Shown: positions 15,552 through 22,722 of the stretch, piece after piece
Layout: each line of letters begins with the position of its first letter
Numbering within the stretch: position 1 is the first letter of the stretch
Assembly (NCBI RefSeq): GCF_028288105.1
Contig: NZ_JAQBOI010000223.1
Coordinates: 1-38,493, forward strand
Direction: 5' to 3'
DNA from: Mucilaginibacter sp.
Lineage (GTDB): Bacteria > Bacteroidota > Bacteroidia > Sphingobacteriales > Sphingobacteriaceae
DNA: 38,493 bases
Made by a program: the position numbers and the translations under genes
Notes under the pieces: generated by a model
The model's input: only the letters and a program-made list of their open reading frames with translations
What the model was told of the DNA's origin: nothing
The model's database searches: none

Positions 15552-16241
15552 ATGAAAACTTTAGGGCTTATCGGCGGTACCAGCTGGGTATCAACTATAG
15601 ATTATTACAGGTTTATTAACCAGGGCGTGAATGATAAACTGGGTGGCGTAAACGCGGCGCAACTGCTTTTACACTCGTTTAATTATGCCGATATCGCTAA
15701 AAACCATGCTACTAACAATTGGACTAAAACAACCCAAATGGTTATTGAAGCCGGCATAGGTTTACGCAACAGCGGTGCCCAAGCGATTGTTTTATGCGCT
15801 AATACTCTGCATTTAATTGCCGATGAAGCCGAAAAGGCAATTGGATTACCCGTAATAAATATCGCGACAGCGACGGCAAAAGTTATTAATAGTCACGGAC
15901 TTACCACGGTGGGTTTGCTGGGTACAAAGTTTACCATGGAGCATACTTTTTTCACCGATAAACTATCGGCAGCAGGTATTGAACCATTAACACCCAACCA
16001 AACCGACAGGGATTTTATCCACCAAACCTTAATGGACGAACTGGGCAAAGGCATATTTTTACCTGAAACCAAAGCCCGTTATCTGCAAATAATTGACAGT
16101 TTGATACAACAAGGCGCCCAGGGCATTGTATTAGGATGCACCGAAATACCTTTGCTGATAAAGCCGGAAGATACAGCCGTCATTCAGTTTGACACCACGC
16201 AGATCCATTCGGCCGCCGCGGTGGAGTTTGCTTTGGGTTAA
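15552..16241 (+). CDS. Aspartate/glutamate racemase family protein
   Basis: The 229-residue protein has the Asp/Glu racemase fold with both catalytic cysteines in their motifs: C82 in LCANTLH and C196 in LGCTEIPLL. The N terminus MKTLGLIGGTSWVST is typical. These cofactor-independent enzymes invert an amino acid alpha-carbon with a two-thiol mechanism. The sequence is closer in character to broad-specificity RacX/YgeA racemases than to glutamate racemase MurI, but this is by eye. It is followed 63 nt later by the UMF1 transporter on the same strand. Confidence 0.9.
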   Translation: MKTLGLIGGTSWVSTIDYYRFINQGVNDKLGGVNAAQLLLHSFNYADIAKNHATNNWTKTTQMVIEAGIGLRNSGAQAIVLCANTLHLIADEAEKAIGLPVINIATATAKVINSHGLTTVGLLGTKFTMEHTFFTDKLSAAGIEPLTPNQTDRDFIHQTLMDELGKGIFLPETKARYLQIIDSLIQQGAQGIVLGCTEIPLLIKPEDTAVIQFDTTQIHSAAAVEFALG

Positions 16242-16304
16242 GCCGCAAAGCTGATTTTTTCTAATATTTCTTAAACTGCAAAAATTGCATACTTTTAGTG
16301 TGCA

Positions 16305-17627
16305 ATGCAAGAAAAAAATAACCCTAAAACCATCCGCGCCTGGGCAATGTTCGACTGGGCAAATTCGGCTTATAACCTCGTAATTACAACAACCGTTTTT
16401 CCGGCTTATTATGTAGCTATAACAGAAAATGCCAACAATGGCAACCAGGTAAGCTTTTTTGGTCATAGTTTTATAAACACAGCGCTAACAAATTATGCTT
16501 TGGCTGCTGCCTATATGATCATGGTACTTTTGCTGCCTATACTAAGTTCTATTGCCGACTATCGTGGTAATAAAAAGGTATTTATGCAGTTTTTTACCCT
16601 GTTGGGTTCAGTTGCCTGTTGTGGCTTATTCTTTTTCAATGCAGAACGCATTGAATGGGGCGTAATTTGTTTTGCACTGGCCGCAATTGGGTACAGCGGG
16701 GGCTTTGTATTTTATAACTCCTATCTACCGGAAATTGCGACGCTTGACATGCAGGATAAAGTTAGCGCAAAGGGTTTTACTTATGGTTATATAGGTAGCG
16801 TATTGTTGCAGCTTATTTGTTTTGCCTTTGTGTTGAAGCCTGAAATATTCGGTATTACCGATAAGGCCCTTCCTGCGCAGCTTTCCTTCCTGTTAGTTGG
16901 TTTATGGTGGATCGGTTTTGCTGCTATACCTTTTTCCGTCCTGCCAAAAGGCAGCCCCAATGCACAAACACATCAGCATAATATAATAAAAGGTGGTTTT
17001 ATTGAACTTGGCAAAGTGTGGGTAAAAATTAAAAGCATGCCTTTATTAAAACGATATTTACCCTCGTTCTTTTTCTATTCGATGGGGGTGCAAACCATTA
17101 TGCTGGTTGCAACGGCCTTTGCCGCCAAAGAATTGCATATGAAAACACCAGAGTTGATTGCCATCATCCTTATTATACAAATCGTTGCCATTGGGGGCGC
17201 AACGCTCATGTCGCGCCTGTCTGATAAATATGGTAATGTTCGCGTTTTGATATTTGTGGTTTTCATGTGGATCGGGATCTGTATAGCCGCTTATTTCACC
17301 ACAACATCTACCCAGTTTTATATCATTGCCGTTATTGTGGGTTTGGTAATGGGAGGGATCCAATCACTTTCCCGCTCAACCTATTCAAAGTTTCTGCCAC
17401 AGAATATCCCGGATACCGCTTCATTCTTCAGCTTTTACGATGTTACCGAAAAGCTGGCCCTTGTGGGCGGTTTGTTCAGTTTCGGCTTGATAGAAGAACT
17501 TACCGGAAGCATGCGTAATTCTACTCTCGTTTTAGGGTTGTTCTTCGTTGTCGGGCTCATCTTATTGTTTTCTTTATTAAGAACAGAGCAGAAACTGCAG
17601 AAAAATTCAGAATTTAGCGCTCTTTAA
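16305..17627 (+). CDS. MFS transporter, UMF1 (Atg22-like) family
   Basis: The 440-residue protein has about 12 membrane helices and the UMF1 N-terminal signature AWAMFDWANSAYNLVITTTVFPAYY (split here as AWAMFDWANSAYN plus TTTVFPAYY, residues ~12-38). The central MFS loop motif is seen in RLSDKYGNVRVLI, and the GGIQSLSRSTYSKFLP motif in the second half is also typical. Atg22 in yeast exports amino acids from the vacuole; bacterial members are uncharacterised exporters or importers. The start ATG at 16305 lies just before the signature. The stop is 12 nt from the next gene, suggesting an operon with it. Confidence 0.9.
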   Translation: MQEKNNPKTIRAWAMFDWANSAYNLVITTTVFPAYYVAITENANNGNQVSFFGHSFINTALTNYALAAAYMIMVLLLPILSSIADYRGNKKVFMQFFTLLGSVACCGLFFFNAERIEWGVICFALAAIGYSGGFVFYNSYLPEIATLDMQDKVSAKGFTYGYIGSVLLQLICFAFVLKPEIFGITDKALPAQLSFLLVGLWWIGFAAIPFSVLPKGSPNAQTHQHNIIKGGFIELGKVWVKIKSMPLLKRYLPSFFFYSMGVQTIMLVATAFAAKELHMKTPELIAIILIIQIVAIGGATLMSRLSDKYGNVRVLIFVVFMWIGICIAAYFTTTSTQFYIIAVIVGLVMGGIQSLSRSTYSKFLPQNIPDTASFFSFYDVTEKLALVGGLFSFGLIEELTGSMRNSTLVLGLFFVVGLILLFSLLRTEQKLQKNSEFSAL

Positions 17628-17639
17628 AGATTTGTGCAG

Positions 17640-18368
17640 ATGACAATTGAATTATTTATCCCCTGTTTTATAGATCAGTTGTATCCCGATACTGCTTTTA
17701 ACACCGTAAAGGTGCTTGAAAAGGCCGGCTGTACCGTAAATTATAACCCCGAACAAACCTGCTGCGGCCAACCCGCTTTTAACGCCGGTTTTTGGGATGA
17801 TGCCAAAGCAGTAGGCAGCAAATTTCTGAATGATTTTAAGGAGGATAGTATAATTGTATCGCCGTCGGCGTCATGCACCGGTATGGTAAGGAATTATTAT
17901 AACGACCTGTTTACCAACACCACATCGCACAATAAATGCCGCAACATACAAAGTAATATTTACGAGCTGAGCGATTTTTTGGTGAACATTTTACAGGTTG
18001 ATTATTTTGGCGCCGAGCTGGAAGGCCGTGCCGTTTACCATGATAGCTGCGCCGGCCTGCGCGAATGTAAAATTAAAGACGAACCCCGCCAGTTACTGTC
18101 AAAAGTGTTAGGCCTGGAGCTGGTCGACCTGAAAGATAACGAAACCTGCTGCGGCTTTGGTGGCACTTTTGCCGTTAAGTTTGATGGCATATCAACCGCT
18201 ATGGCCCAGCAAAAGGTAGATAACGCTATTGCTGCCAAAGCGGATTATATCATCTCTACCGATGCATCATGCCTGTTACACTTGCAAGGATATATCGATA
18301 AAAACAACCTGCCTATTAAAACCATCCACATAGCCGATGTTTTGGCGCACGGGTGGGGGAATGTGTAA
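17640..18368 (+). CDS. (Fe-S)-binding protein, LutA/GlpC-like CCG protein
   Basis: The 242-residue protein contains two CCG domains: C41-C42-G43 in QTCCGQPAFNAG and C170-C171-G172 in ETCCGFGGTFAVK, plus C9, C79, C137 and C143, the layout of LutA. In LutABC this subunit takes part in L-lactate oxidation; similar domains occur in heterodisulfide reductase and glycolate oxidase GlcF. No lutB or lutC gene is adjacent, so partners must be encoded elsewhere. ATG 17640 is preferred; a GTG two codons upstream (17634) is possible. The 12-nt spacing after the UMF1 gene suggests co-transcription and a possible link to organic-acid transport. Confidence 0.88.
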   Translation: MTIELFIPCFIDQLYPDTAFNTVKVLEKAGCTVNYNPEQTCCGQPAFNAGFWDDAKAVGSKFLNDFKEDSIIVSPSASCTGMVRNYYNDLFTNTTSHNKCRNIQSNIYELSDFLVNILQVDYFGAELEGRAVYHDSCAGLRECKIKDEPRQLLSKVLGLELVDLKDNETCCGFGGTFAVKFDGISTAMAQQKVDNAIAAKADYIISTDASCLLHLQGYIDKNNLPIKTIHIADVLAHGWGNV

Positions 18369-18384
18369 TACTATTCAGCTGACG

Positions 18385-18795
18385 ATGCTAAAATATCAGC
18401 TTGAAATCAAAAGCGACTTTGATCTGGATACTATAAGAGAGCGGATAGTTACTATTCTGAAAAAAAGAGAATATGGCGACGTGAAAGTATTTTACAACAT
18501 GGTTTCCTTTGATAATGCATACAATTTCAATAGATGGCGCTACACTCCAGTTAAAGTAGAAAAAGGAACGTTTTACCTGAAAGCTGAAAACGATCTGGTA
18601 ACCGTACAATTCGCCTATAAAATCCCTTACTTAAACTTAATATTTGCTCTTTTGGGTACTATAGTTTTTGGTATTTTTATTGATTTCAAATTTTTCTTTC
18701 TTTCGGCTTTGGCGATTGTTGGATGGATATTCCAATACGTTATCTCGAAACTTGAAGCGCAAGAGTTAATCGCTTTCTGCCAGAAAAAAGTATAG
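18385..18795 (+). CDS. Hypothetical membrane protein
   Basis: The 136-residue protein has a soluble N-terminal part of about 75 residues (mixed strands, with RWRYTPVKVEKGTFYLKAENDLVTVQF) followed by two close hydrophobic helices (~75-93 and ~98-115) and a short Lys/Glu/Gln-rich tail. I do not recognise the family and see no catalytic motif. ATG 18385 gives a 16-nt gap after the LutA-like gene; an in-frame ATG at 18361 would overlap that gene's last codons. Probably the last gene of the racemase-UMF1-LutA-like cluster, since a hairpin follows 11 nt after the stop. Confidence 0.68.
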   Translation: MLKYQLEIKSDFDLDTIRERIVTILKKREYGDVKVFYNMVSFDNAYNFNRWRYTPVKVEKGTFYLKAENDLVTVQFAYKIPYLNLIFALLGTIVFGIFIDFKFFFLSALAIVGWIFQYVISKLEAQELIAFCQKKV

Positions 18796-18806
18796 ATGTT
18801 ATCCCC

Positions 18807-18830
18807 TTTGTTGGTGTCCTCACCAACAAA
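18807..18830. repeat. GTTGGTG hairpin, copy 1
   Basis: A perfect 10-bp stem (TTTGTTGGTG with CACCAACAAA) and the loop TCCT lies 11 nt past a stop codon and is followed by CCGTC. Copies 2 (inverted) and 3 follow at 18870 and 19349. It looks like a REP-type palindrome. Confidence 0.8.
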
Positions 18831-18869
18831 CCGTCTTGCATTCAACGTTATTTAATACCTGTCCTAACT

Positions 18870-18893
18870 GTTGTTGGTGAGGACACCAACAAC
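18870..18893. repeat. GTTGGTG hairpin, copy 2 (inverted)
   Basis: A perfect 10-bp stem (GTTGTTGGTG with CACCAACAAC) has the loop AGGA, the complement of the TCCT loop in copies 1 and 3, so this copy is in the opposite orientation. It is 39 nt from copy 1. Confidence 0.8.
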
Positions 18894-19026
18894 GGTGGAA
18901 TTATTTAGCCTCTTGCGTATTTTCTTGATAATAATCTTGTCGCAAATTACCTGTTATATTGTCTTAAATTGCCTCGCATTTTATCATTCCTCCAACGTAA
19001 ATTTGATAATCTAATCAAAACAATCC

Positions 19027-19338
19027 ATGAAAGCATTAAGGGTACACTACACCACCACAGCCGAATTCGCACCTGTAAACCAGGCCAACATTGCGGGCAT
19101 TGTAAACGAATTAAAAGAACTAAACCACCCCGGTATTAAATATAGCACCTGGCTGCTGCCCGACGGGAAAACCTTTATGCATTTCGACCAGTTTGAAAAC
19201 GAAGAAGCGCATGATGTTTTAACATCATTAGCGTCTTTCAAAAAGTTTGATGAAGAGCTTTGGGCAAGCGGCTTAGAGACTGAACCCGTGTTAGAGCATA
19301 TTACTTTAGTGGCCGCGACAGAAGAGTTTTTTGAATAA
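19027..19338 (+). CDS. Small protein, probable ferredoxin-like (dimeric barrel) fold
   Basis: The 103-residue protein is soluble, with the strand-helix-strand-strand-helix-strand order of small ABM/EthD-like dimeric alpha-beta-barrel proteins: RVHYTTTAE, then QANIAGIVNELKEL, KYSTWLLPDGKTFMHFDQFENEEAHDVLTSL, and a final EHITLVAATEEFF. That assignment rests on predicted topology only; no catalytic residue pattern is visible. The gene stands alone, with GTTGGTG hairpins on both sides (copies 1-2 upstream, copy 3 starting 11 nt after its stop codon). Confidence 0.75.
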   Translation: MKALRVHYTTTAEFAPVNQANIAGIVNELKELNHPGIKYSTWLLPDGKTFMHFDQFENEEAHDVLTSLASFKKFDEELWASGLETEPVLEHITLVAATEEFFE

Positions 19339-19348
19339 CACACTTTCA

Positions 19349-19368
19349 TGTTGGTGTCCTCACCAACA
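19349..19368. repeat. GTTGGTG hairpin, copy 3
   Basis: An 8-bp perfect stem (TGTTGGTG with CACCAACA) with loop TCCT is followed, after AG, by CCGTC, the same flank as copy 1. It may also end transcription of the small gene before it. Confidence 0.75.
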
Positions 19369-19450
19369 AGCCGTCATACGTCCAAACTATGTTCAAATAG
19401 GGGCGAAAAAAGGCGTTTTAAGAACGTTCCTGGGCGTTAATATTGCGATA

Positions 19451-19468
19451 CTTTTGCGTCTATGCGTC
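19451..19468. repeat. Two-copy repeat of the ACGCAAAG family
   Basis: CTTTTGCGTC followed by TATGCGTC is the inverted form of two units related to the octamers at 202-225. It ends seven nucleotides from the beta-CASP gene's stop codon. Confidence 0.5.
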
Positions 19469-19475
19469 AAATTTC

Positions 19476-20876
19476 TTACAACTCGTAAGCCACAGCTTTC
19501 TCCGGGATGGTGACTTTATAACCATCCTGCTCCAATGCATCTGCCATGGCCTGCATGCTGGTGGCCTCGCCATGTACCAAATAAACGCCTTTAAGCTTGT
19601 TTACGTCCTGAGCCTTAATGTTATTCAACAGATCTTCGTGATCGCCGTGGGCGCTTAAAACATCCGTTTGCTTGATAGTTGCATAAACAGACAGATCGCG
19701 GTCTTTAATATGTACGATAGGATCGCCGCGCAACAGGCGGTGGCCCAGCGTACCTTTAGCGCAATACCCTATAAATAGGATGGTGCAATAGTAGTTCTGA
19801 ATATTGTAGAAAAGGTGATCCTGGATCCGTCCGCCCTCTAACATACCAGCTGATGATATAATGATACAGGGCTCGTAGTAATTGGATACCTGCCTGCTAT
19901 CTTTTAAAGTTTCCACGTAAGTAAGGTGTTCAAATTCAAACTCGTCGCCTTGTTTGTTGTAAAACTCCTGTGCTTCGGCGTTTACCAGGTTGTGGTGTTT
20001 ACGGTATAAACTGGTAGCCCTTGCAGCCATGGGGCTATCCACAAAAACCTTAACAGGAGGGAGCAAGCCGCTATTGAAGATCTTATTTAGCGCAAATACC
20101 AGCGATTGTGTACGGCCAATACTAAATGCGGGGATAATTAACCGGCCTTGTTCTACCACACAAACCTTTTCAATGGTTTCTATCAAAGTTTCCTGTACTG
20201 ATTTGCCTTTGCTATGCATTCTGCCGCCATAGGTAGATTCTGATACGATATAGTCGACCGGTGGCAGCGGATCCGGATCGTTTAATACCGGATAGTTTTT
20301 GCGGCCAATATCGCCGGTAAAGGCAATAGATTTCTCTGTGCCTTCATCATTTACCTTTAATACTGCCGCGGCCGCACCAAGTAGGTGTCCCGCAGGGATA
20401 AAGGTTAGTTCGATGTCGCCGGTAATGCGGAAAGGTTTGTTATAAGCAATGGTGACAAAGCGTTCTACCGTATCCATTACATGCTTTTGCAGATATAATG
20501 GCTGCGGACCGCCCGCACTATGTTTATGTTTACGCCTGTTACGGTGATTACCTTTTTGCGCTTTCTGCAGGAAGATGTTTACGGAATCGAGCAATAACAG
20601 CTCCGTTAGATCTGCGGTAGGGGGAGTACAAAGGATCTGGCCGTTAAAACCCATGCGTACCAGTGTAGGCAAGTTGCCCGAGTGGTCGATATGCGCGTGT
20701 GTTAATATAACAACGTCTATCTCTTCGGGCCGGAAGCCAAAATCTTCGTTAACCTGTATATTATGATCTTTCTCGTAATCGAGGCCGCAATCTATCAGTA
20801 TTTTATATTGACCTACCTGAAGCAGGTGCATGCTGCCCGTTACCTGTTGGGCAGCGCCGTGTATAGTTAGTTTCAT
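19476..20876 (-). CDS. MBL-fold beta-CASP RNA-processing hydrolase
   Basis: The 466-residue protein has the metallo-beta-lactamase motif H60-A-H62-I-D64-H65 in LTHAHIDHSGNLP, the GHLLGAAAA (motif 3) and GDIGRKNYP (motif 4) segments, a beta-CASP domain (~210-390) with SAGMLEGGRIQDH, and the final motif C histidine in VYLVHGE. Such enzymes are two-metal endo- or exonucleases for RNA, related to CPSF73 and archaeal aCPSF2 but without KH domains; cytosolic. The RNA target is unknown. It diverges from the lipoprotein metallo-hydrolase across a 660-nt spacer. Confidence 0.9.
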   Translation of the reverse strand: MKLTIHGAAQQVTGSMHLLQVGQYKILIDCGLDYEKDHNIQVNEDFGFRPEEIDVVILTHAHIDHSGNLPTLVRMGFNGQILCTPPTADLTELLLLDSVNIFLQKAQKGNHRNRRKHKHSAGGPQPLYLQKHVMDTVERFVTIAYNKPFRITGDIELTFIPAGHLLGAAAAVLKVNDEGTEKSIAFTGDIGRKNYPVLNDPDPLPPVDYIVSESTYGGRMHSKGKSVQETLIETIEKVCVVEQGRLIIPAFSIGRTQSLVFALNKIFNSGLLPPVKVFVDSPMAARATSLYRKHHNLVNAEAQEFYNKQGDEFEFEHLTYVETLKDSRQVSNYYEPCIIISSAGMLEGGRIQDHLFYNIQNYYCTILFIGYCAKGTLGHRLLRGDPIVHIKDRDLSVYATIKQTDVLSAHGDHEDLLNNIKAQDVNKLKGVYLVHGEATSMQAMADALEQDGYKVTIPEKAVAYEL

Positions 20877-21539
20877 TTATTTAGTTCGCAGGCAACATAC
20901 AAGGGTATGCGGCCTCATGCAATAATAACGATTAATCCTTAAATTTTAAGGGATTTTGGCTGCACTGTTCATGTCTTGTTCCACTAAAATATGGAACAAA
21001 CGGAACAAGTGGAACATTTTGATAATCAATAGGTTAATACCGACATAATCCTGTCAGTACCTAAACAAATACTTAGTAATTTTATTGTTAAAAAACTAAT
21101 ATACAGTGCTTTATGTAATTTTAATTTTTGTTCCACTTTTTTCGAAATTGAACAAAAACAGCGCCTATAAAAAAAGATTTTTTTAGCCCTTTTTCGACTT
21201 TATTTCGGCCTATTTTAGGCACTATAAAGTTAACTACAAGCCAAAAAGGATATTTAGTTATTTTAAATTAAACATTTGATTTATATATAATTACAATTTT
21301 AACACATGTTCCACTTTGTTCCATGGTGAACAAAAAATGAACAAGCATTTTAGTATAACCCGACAATTTCCTGACTATTTTCCAGAGGACTTCTCAACAA
21401 CAGATTTTCTAAAAGAAACAAGTCAGCAACAACAATAAGCTCCAATTTTGGTTCTGCAATATTTGAAGCTCAATTCGCCTACATTGCGTCACTTATGAAA
21501 TAATCATCTAACCTTAAGCGTTATTTGGGTTTTTAGGCT
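20877..21539. other. AT-rich spacer with TTGTTCCAC-like sites
   Basis: The 663 nt between divergent genes hold no convincing gene. Near the left end is a 15-nt palindrome (CCTTAAA-T-TTTAAGG, 20937-20951). Between 20976 and 21345 at least nine TTGTTCCAC-like or inverted GTGGAACAA-like sites occur, several paired: 20977-20985 with 21008-21016 (9/9), 21125-21133 with 21150-21158 (9/9) and TTGTTC 21316-21321 with GAACAA 21328-21333. A 33-codon open frame (21337-21438) and a 26-codon one (from 20971) are too short to call. The spacer may be a control region or the remnant of a lost gene. Confidence 0.55.
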
Positions 21540-22631
21540 ATGAAAAGGAGTTGTTTGGGGGCTGGGATGGCAGCGCTGTTGCTGACGGCGATCGCGGGTT
21601 GTGGCTTGGTAAAGTCAGTGGGTAAAAATCCGAAAGGTGAAGCGCTCGCCCGGTTAGACACTTTGCCTAATTACAAAAATGGCGGTTTCGAAAATTTGGC
21701 TGAACGTAACGACTCGACAGTGAAGCGCAACAAGTTGCTTTTGTTGTTACACAATCGCTCTAAAACCACCAGGCCTTCTCATGGCCTGCCATGGGTTAAA
21801 ACTAATCTGAGAACACTTGCAGCCCCTGCACCAATCGTAGTTTGGTTCGGGCATTCGTCTTTGCTGATCAAAGCCAGACAGGGTAACATACTCATTGATC
21901 CTGTTTTTAGCAATCATGCCGGGCCTGTGCCCGGATTGGTTACGGCATTTCAAGGAACTACCAATTACCACGCTAAGGATATGCCGCCAATTGATGTACT
22001 GATCATTTCCCATGACCACTATGATCACATGGATTATCGGACCCTGAAAAGATTGAAAGACCATATTAAAACGGCGGTAGTGCCAATGGGTGTAGGTTCG
22101 GATCTGGTGTATTGGGGATTTGATCCTAAAAAGATCATCGAACTGAATTGGAACCAATCGGTTACGCTGCCTGGTGGTCTCCGGGTCACCGCTACGCCGG
22201 CGCAACACCGCAGCAACCGCACTTATTCTAAAGCAAATAAAACGCTCTGGGCATCTTATGTGATAGAGGCAGATAATTACAGGCTGTTTTATGGTGGCGA
22301 TAGTGGTTACGGGCCACTCTTTAAACAAATAGGCCAACAATATGGCCCATTCGATCTGGCTTTCCTGGAATGCGGACAGTACAGTCCGAATTGGCCATGG
22401 GCACATCTGTGGCTTGGGCAAGCTGCCCAGGCAGCAGTTGACCTGCGGACCCGTTTACTGCAGCCTATCCATTGGGCTAAGTTTGAAGCATCTGATCAAA
22501 CCTGGAACGAACCTATCAAAAAACTCCTGCCCGCTGCCGAAAAGCTGGGTATCCCGGTAAACGTCCCGCGTATAGGGGAGCCTTATACTTTGGGTGATCC
22601 GCCCAGGAAGGTAGTTTGGTGGGATTTTTAA
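21540..22631 (+). CDS. MBL-fold lipoprotein hydrolase (NAPE-PLD/UlaG-like)
   Basis: The 363-residue protein starts with a lipoprotein signal (lipobox LTAIAGC, lipidated C21). The metallo-hydrolase domain follows: strand VVWFGHSSLLI, the metal motif H158-D-H160-Y-D162-H163, a later H in PAQHRSNRTYSK, D in YGGDSGYGP and a final H in LQPIHWAKF. The arrangement resembles N-acyl-phosphatidylethanolamine phospholipase D and UlaG-like hydrolases, so a phospholipid or lactone substrate is possible. It is predicted to be anchored in the membrane facing the periplasm. It is isolated, and its base composition looks more GC-rich than its neighbours, which hints at transfer but was not measured. Confidence 0.88.
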   Translation: MKRSCLGAGMAALLLTAIAGCGLVKSVGKNPKGEALARLDTLPNYKNGGFENLAERNDSTVKRNKLLLLLHNRSKTTRPSHGLPWVKTNLRTLAAPAPIVVWFGHSSLLIKARQGNILIDPVFSNHAGPVPGLVTAFQGTTNYHAKDMPPIDVLIISHDHYDHMDYRTLKRLKDHIKTAVVPMGVGSDLVYWGFDPKKIIELNWNQSVTLPGGLRVTATPAQHRSNRTYSKANKTLWASYVIEADNYRLFYGGDSGYGPLFKQIGQQYGPFDLAFLECGQYSPNWPWAHLWLGQAAQAAVDLRTRLLQPIHWAKFEASDQTWNEPIKKLLPAAEKLGIPVNVPRIGEPYTLGDPPRKVVWWDF

Positions 22632-22698
22632 TAAATTATTTGAGCTGATAACCTAACCGGTAGAGATTCCTTACGGCAATAATCCGCATGCCTCTTCC

Positions 22699-22719
22699 GA
22701 CTTAAGACTTTCGACTTTT
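22699..22719. repeat. Heptamer repeat GACTTTC
   Basis: Three consecutive heptamers (GACTTAA, GACTTTC, GACTTTT) lie just beyond the stop codon of the leftward ABC exporter and opposite the end of the lipoprotein hydrolase. Same style as the other 7-8 nt repeats in the window, different sequence. Confidence 0.55.
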
Positions 22720-22722
22720 CCA

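Noticed and set aside
18807..19368. CRISPR array from repeated GTTGGTG palindromes
   Set aside because: Only three copies, irregular spacing (39 and 455 nt), mixed orientation and no cas genes.
21747..22421. Long open frame on the minus strand inside the lipoprotein hydrolase gene
   Set aside because: It is antisense to a well-supported MBL-fold gene; its translation is rich in Arg, Ile, Cys and Trp and shows no domain.
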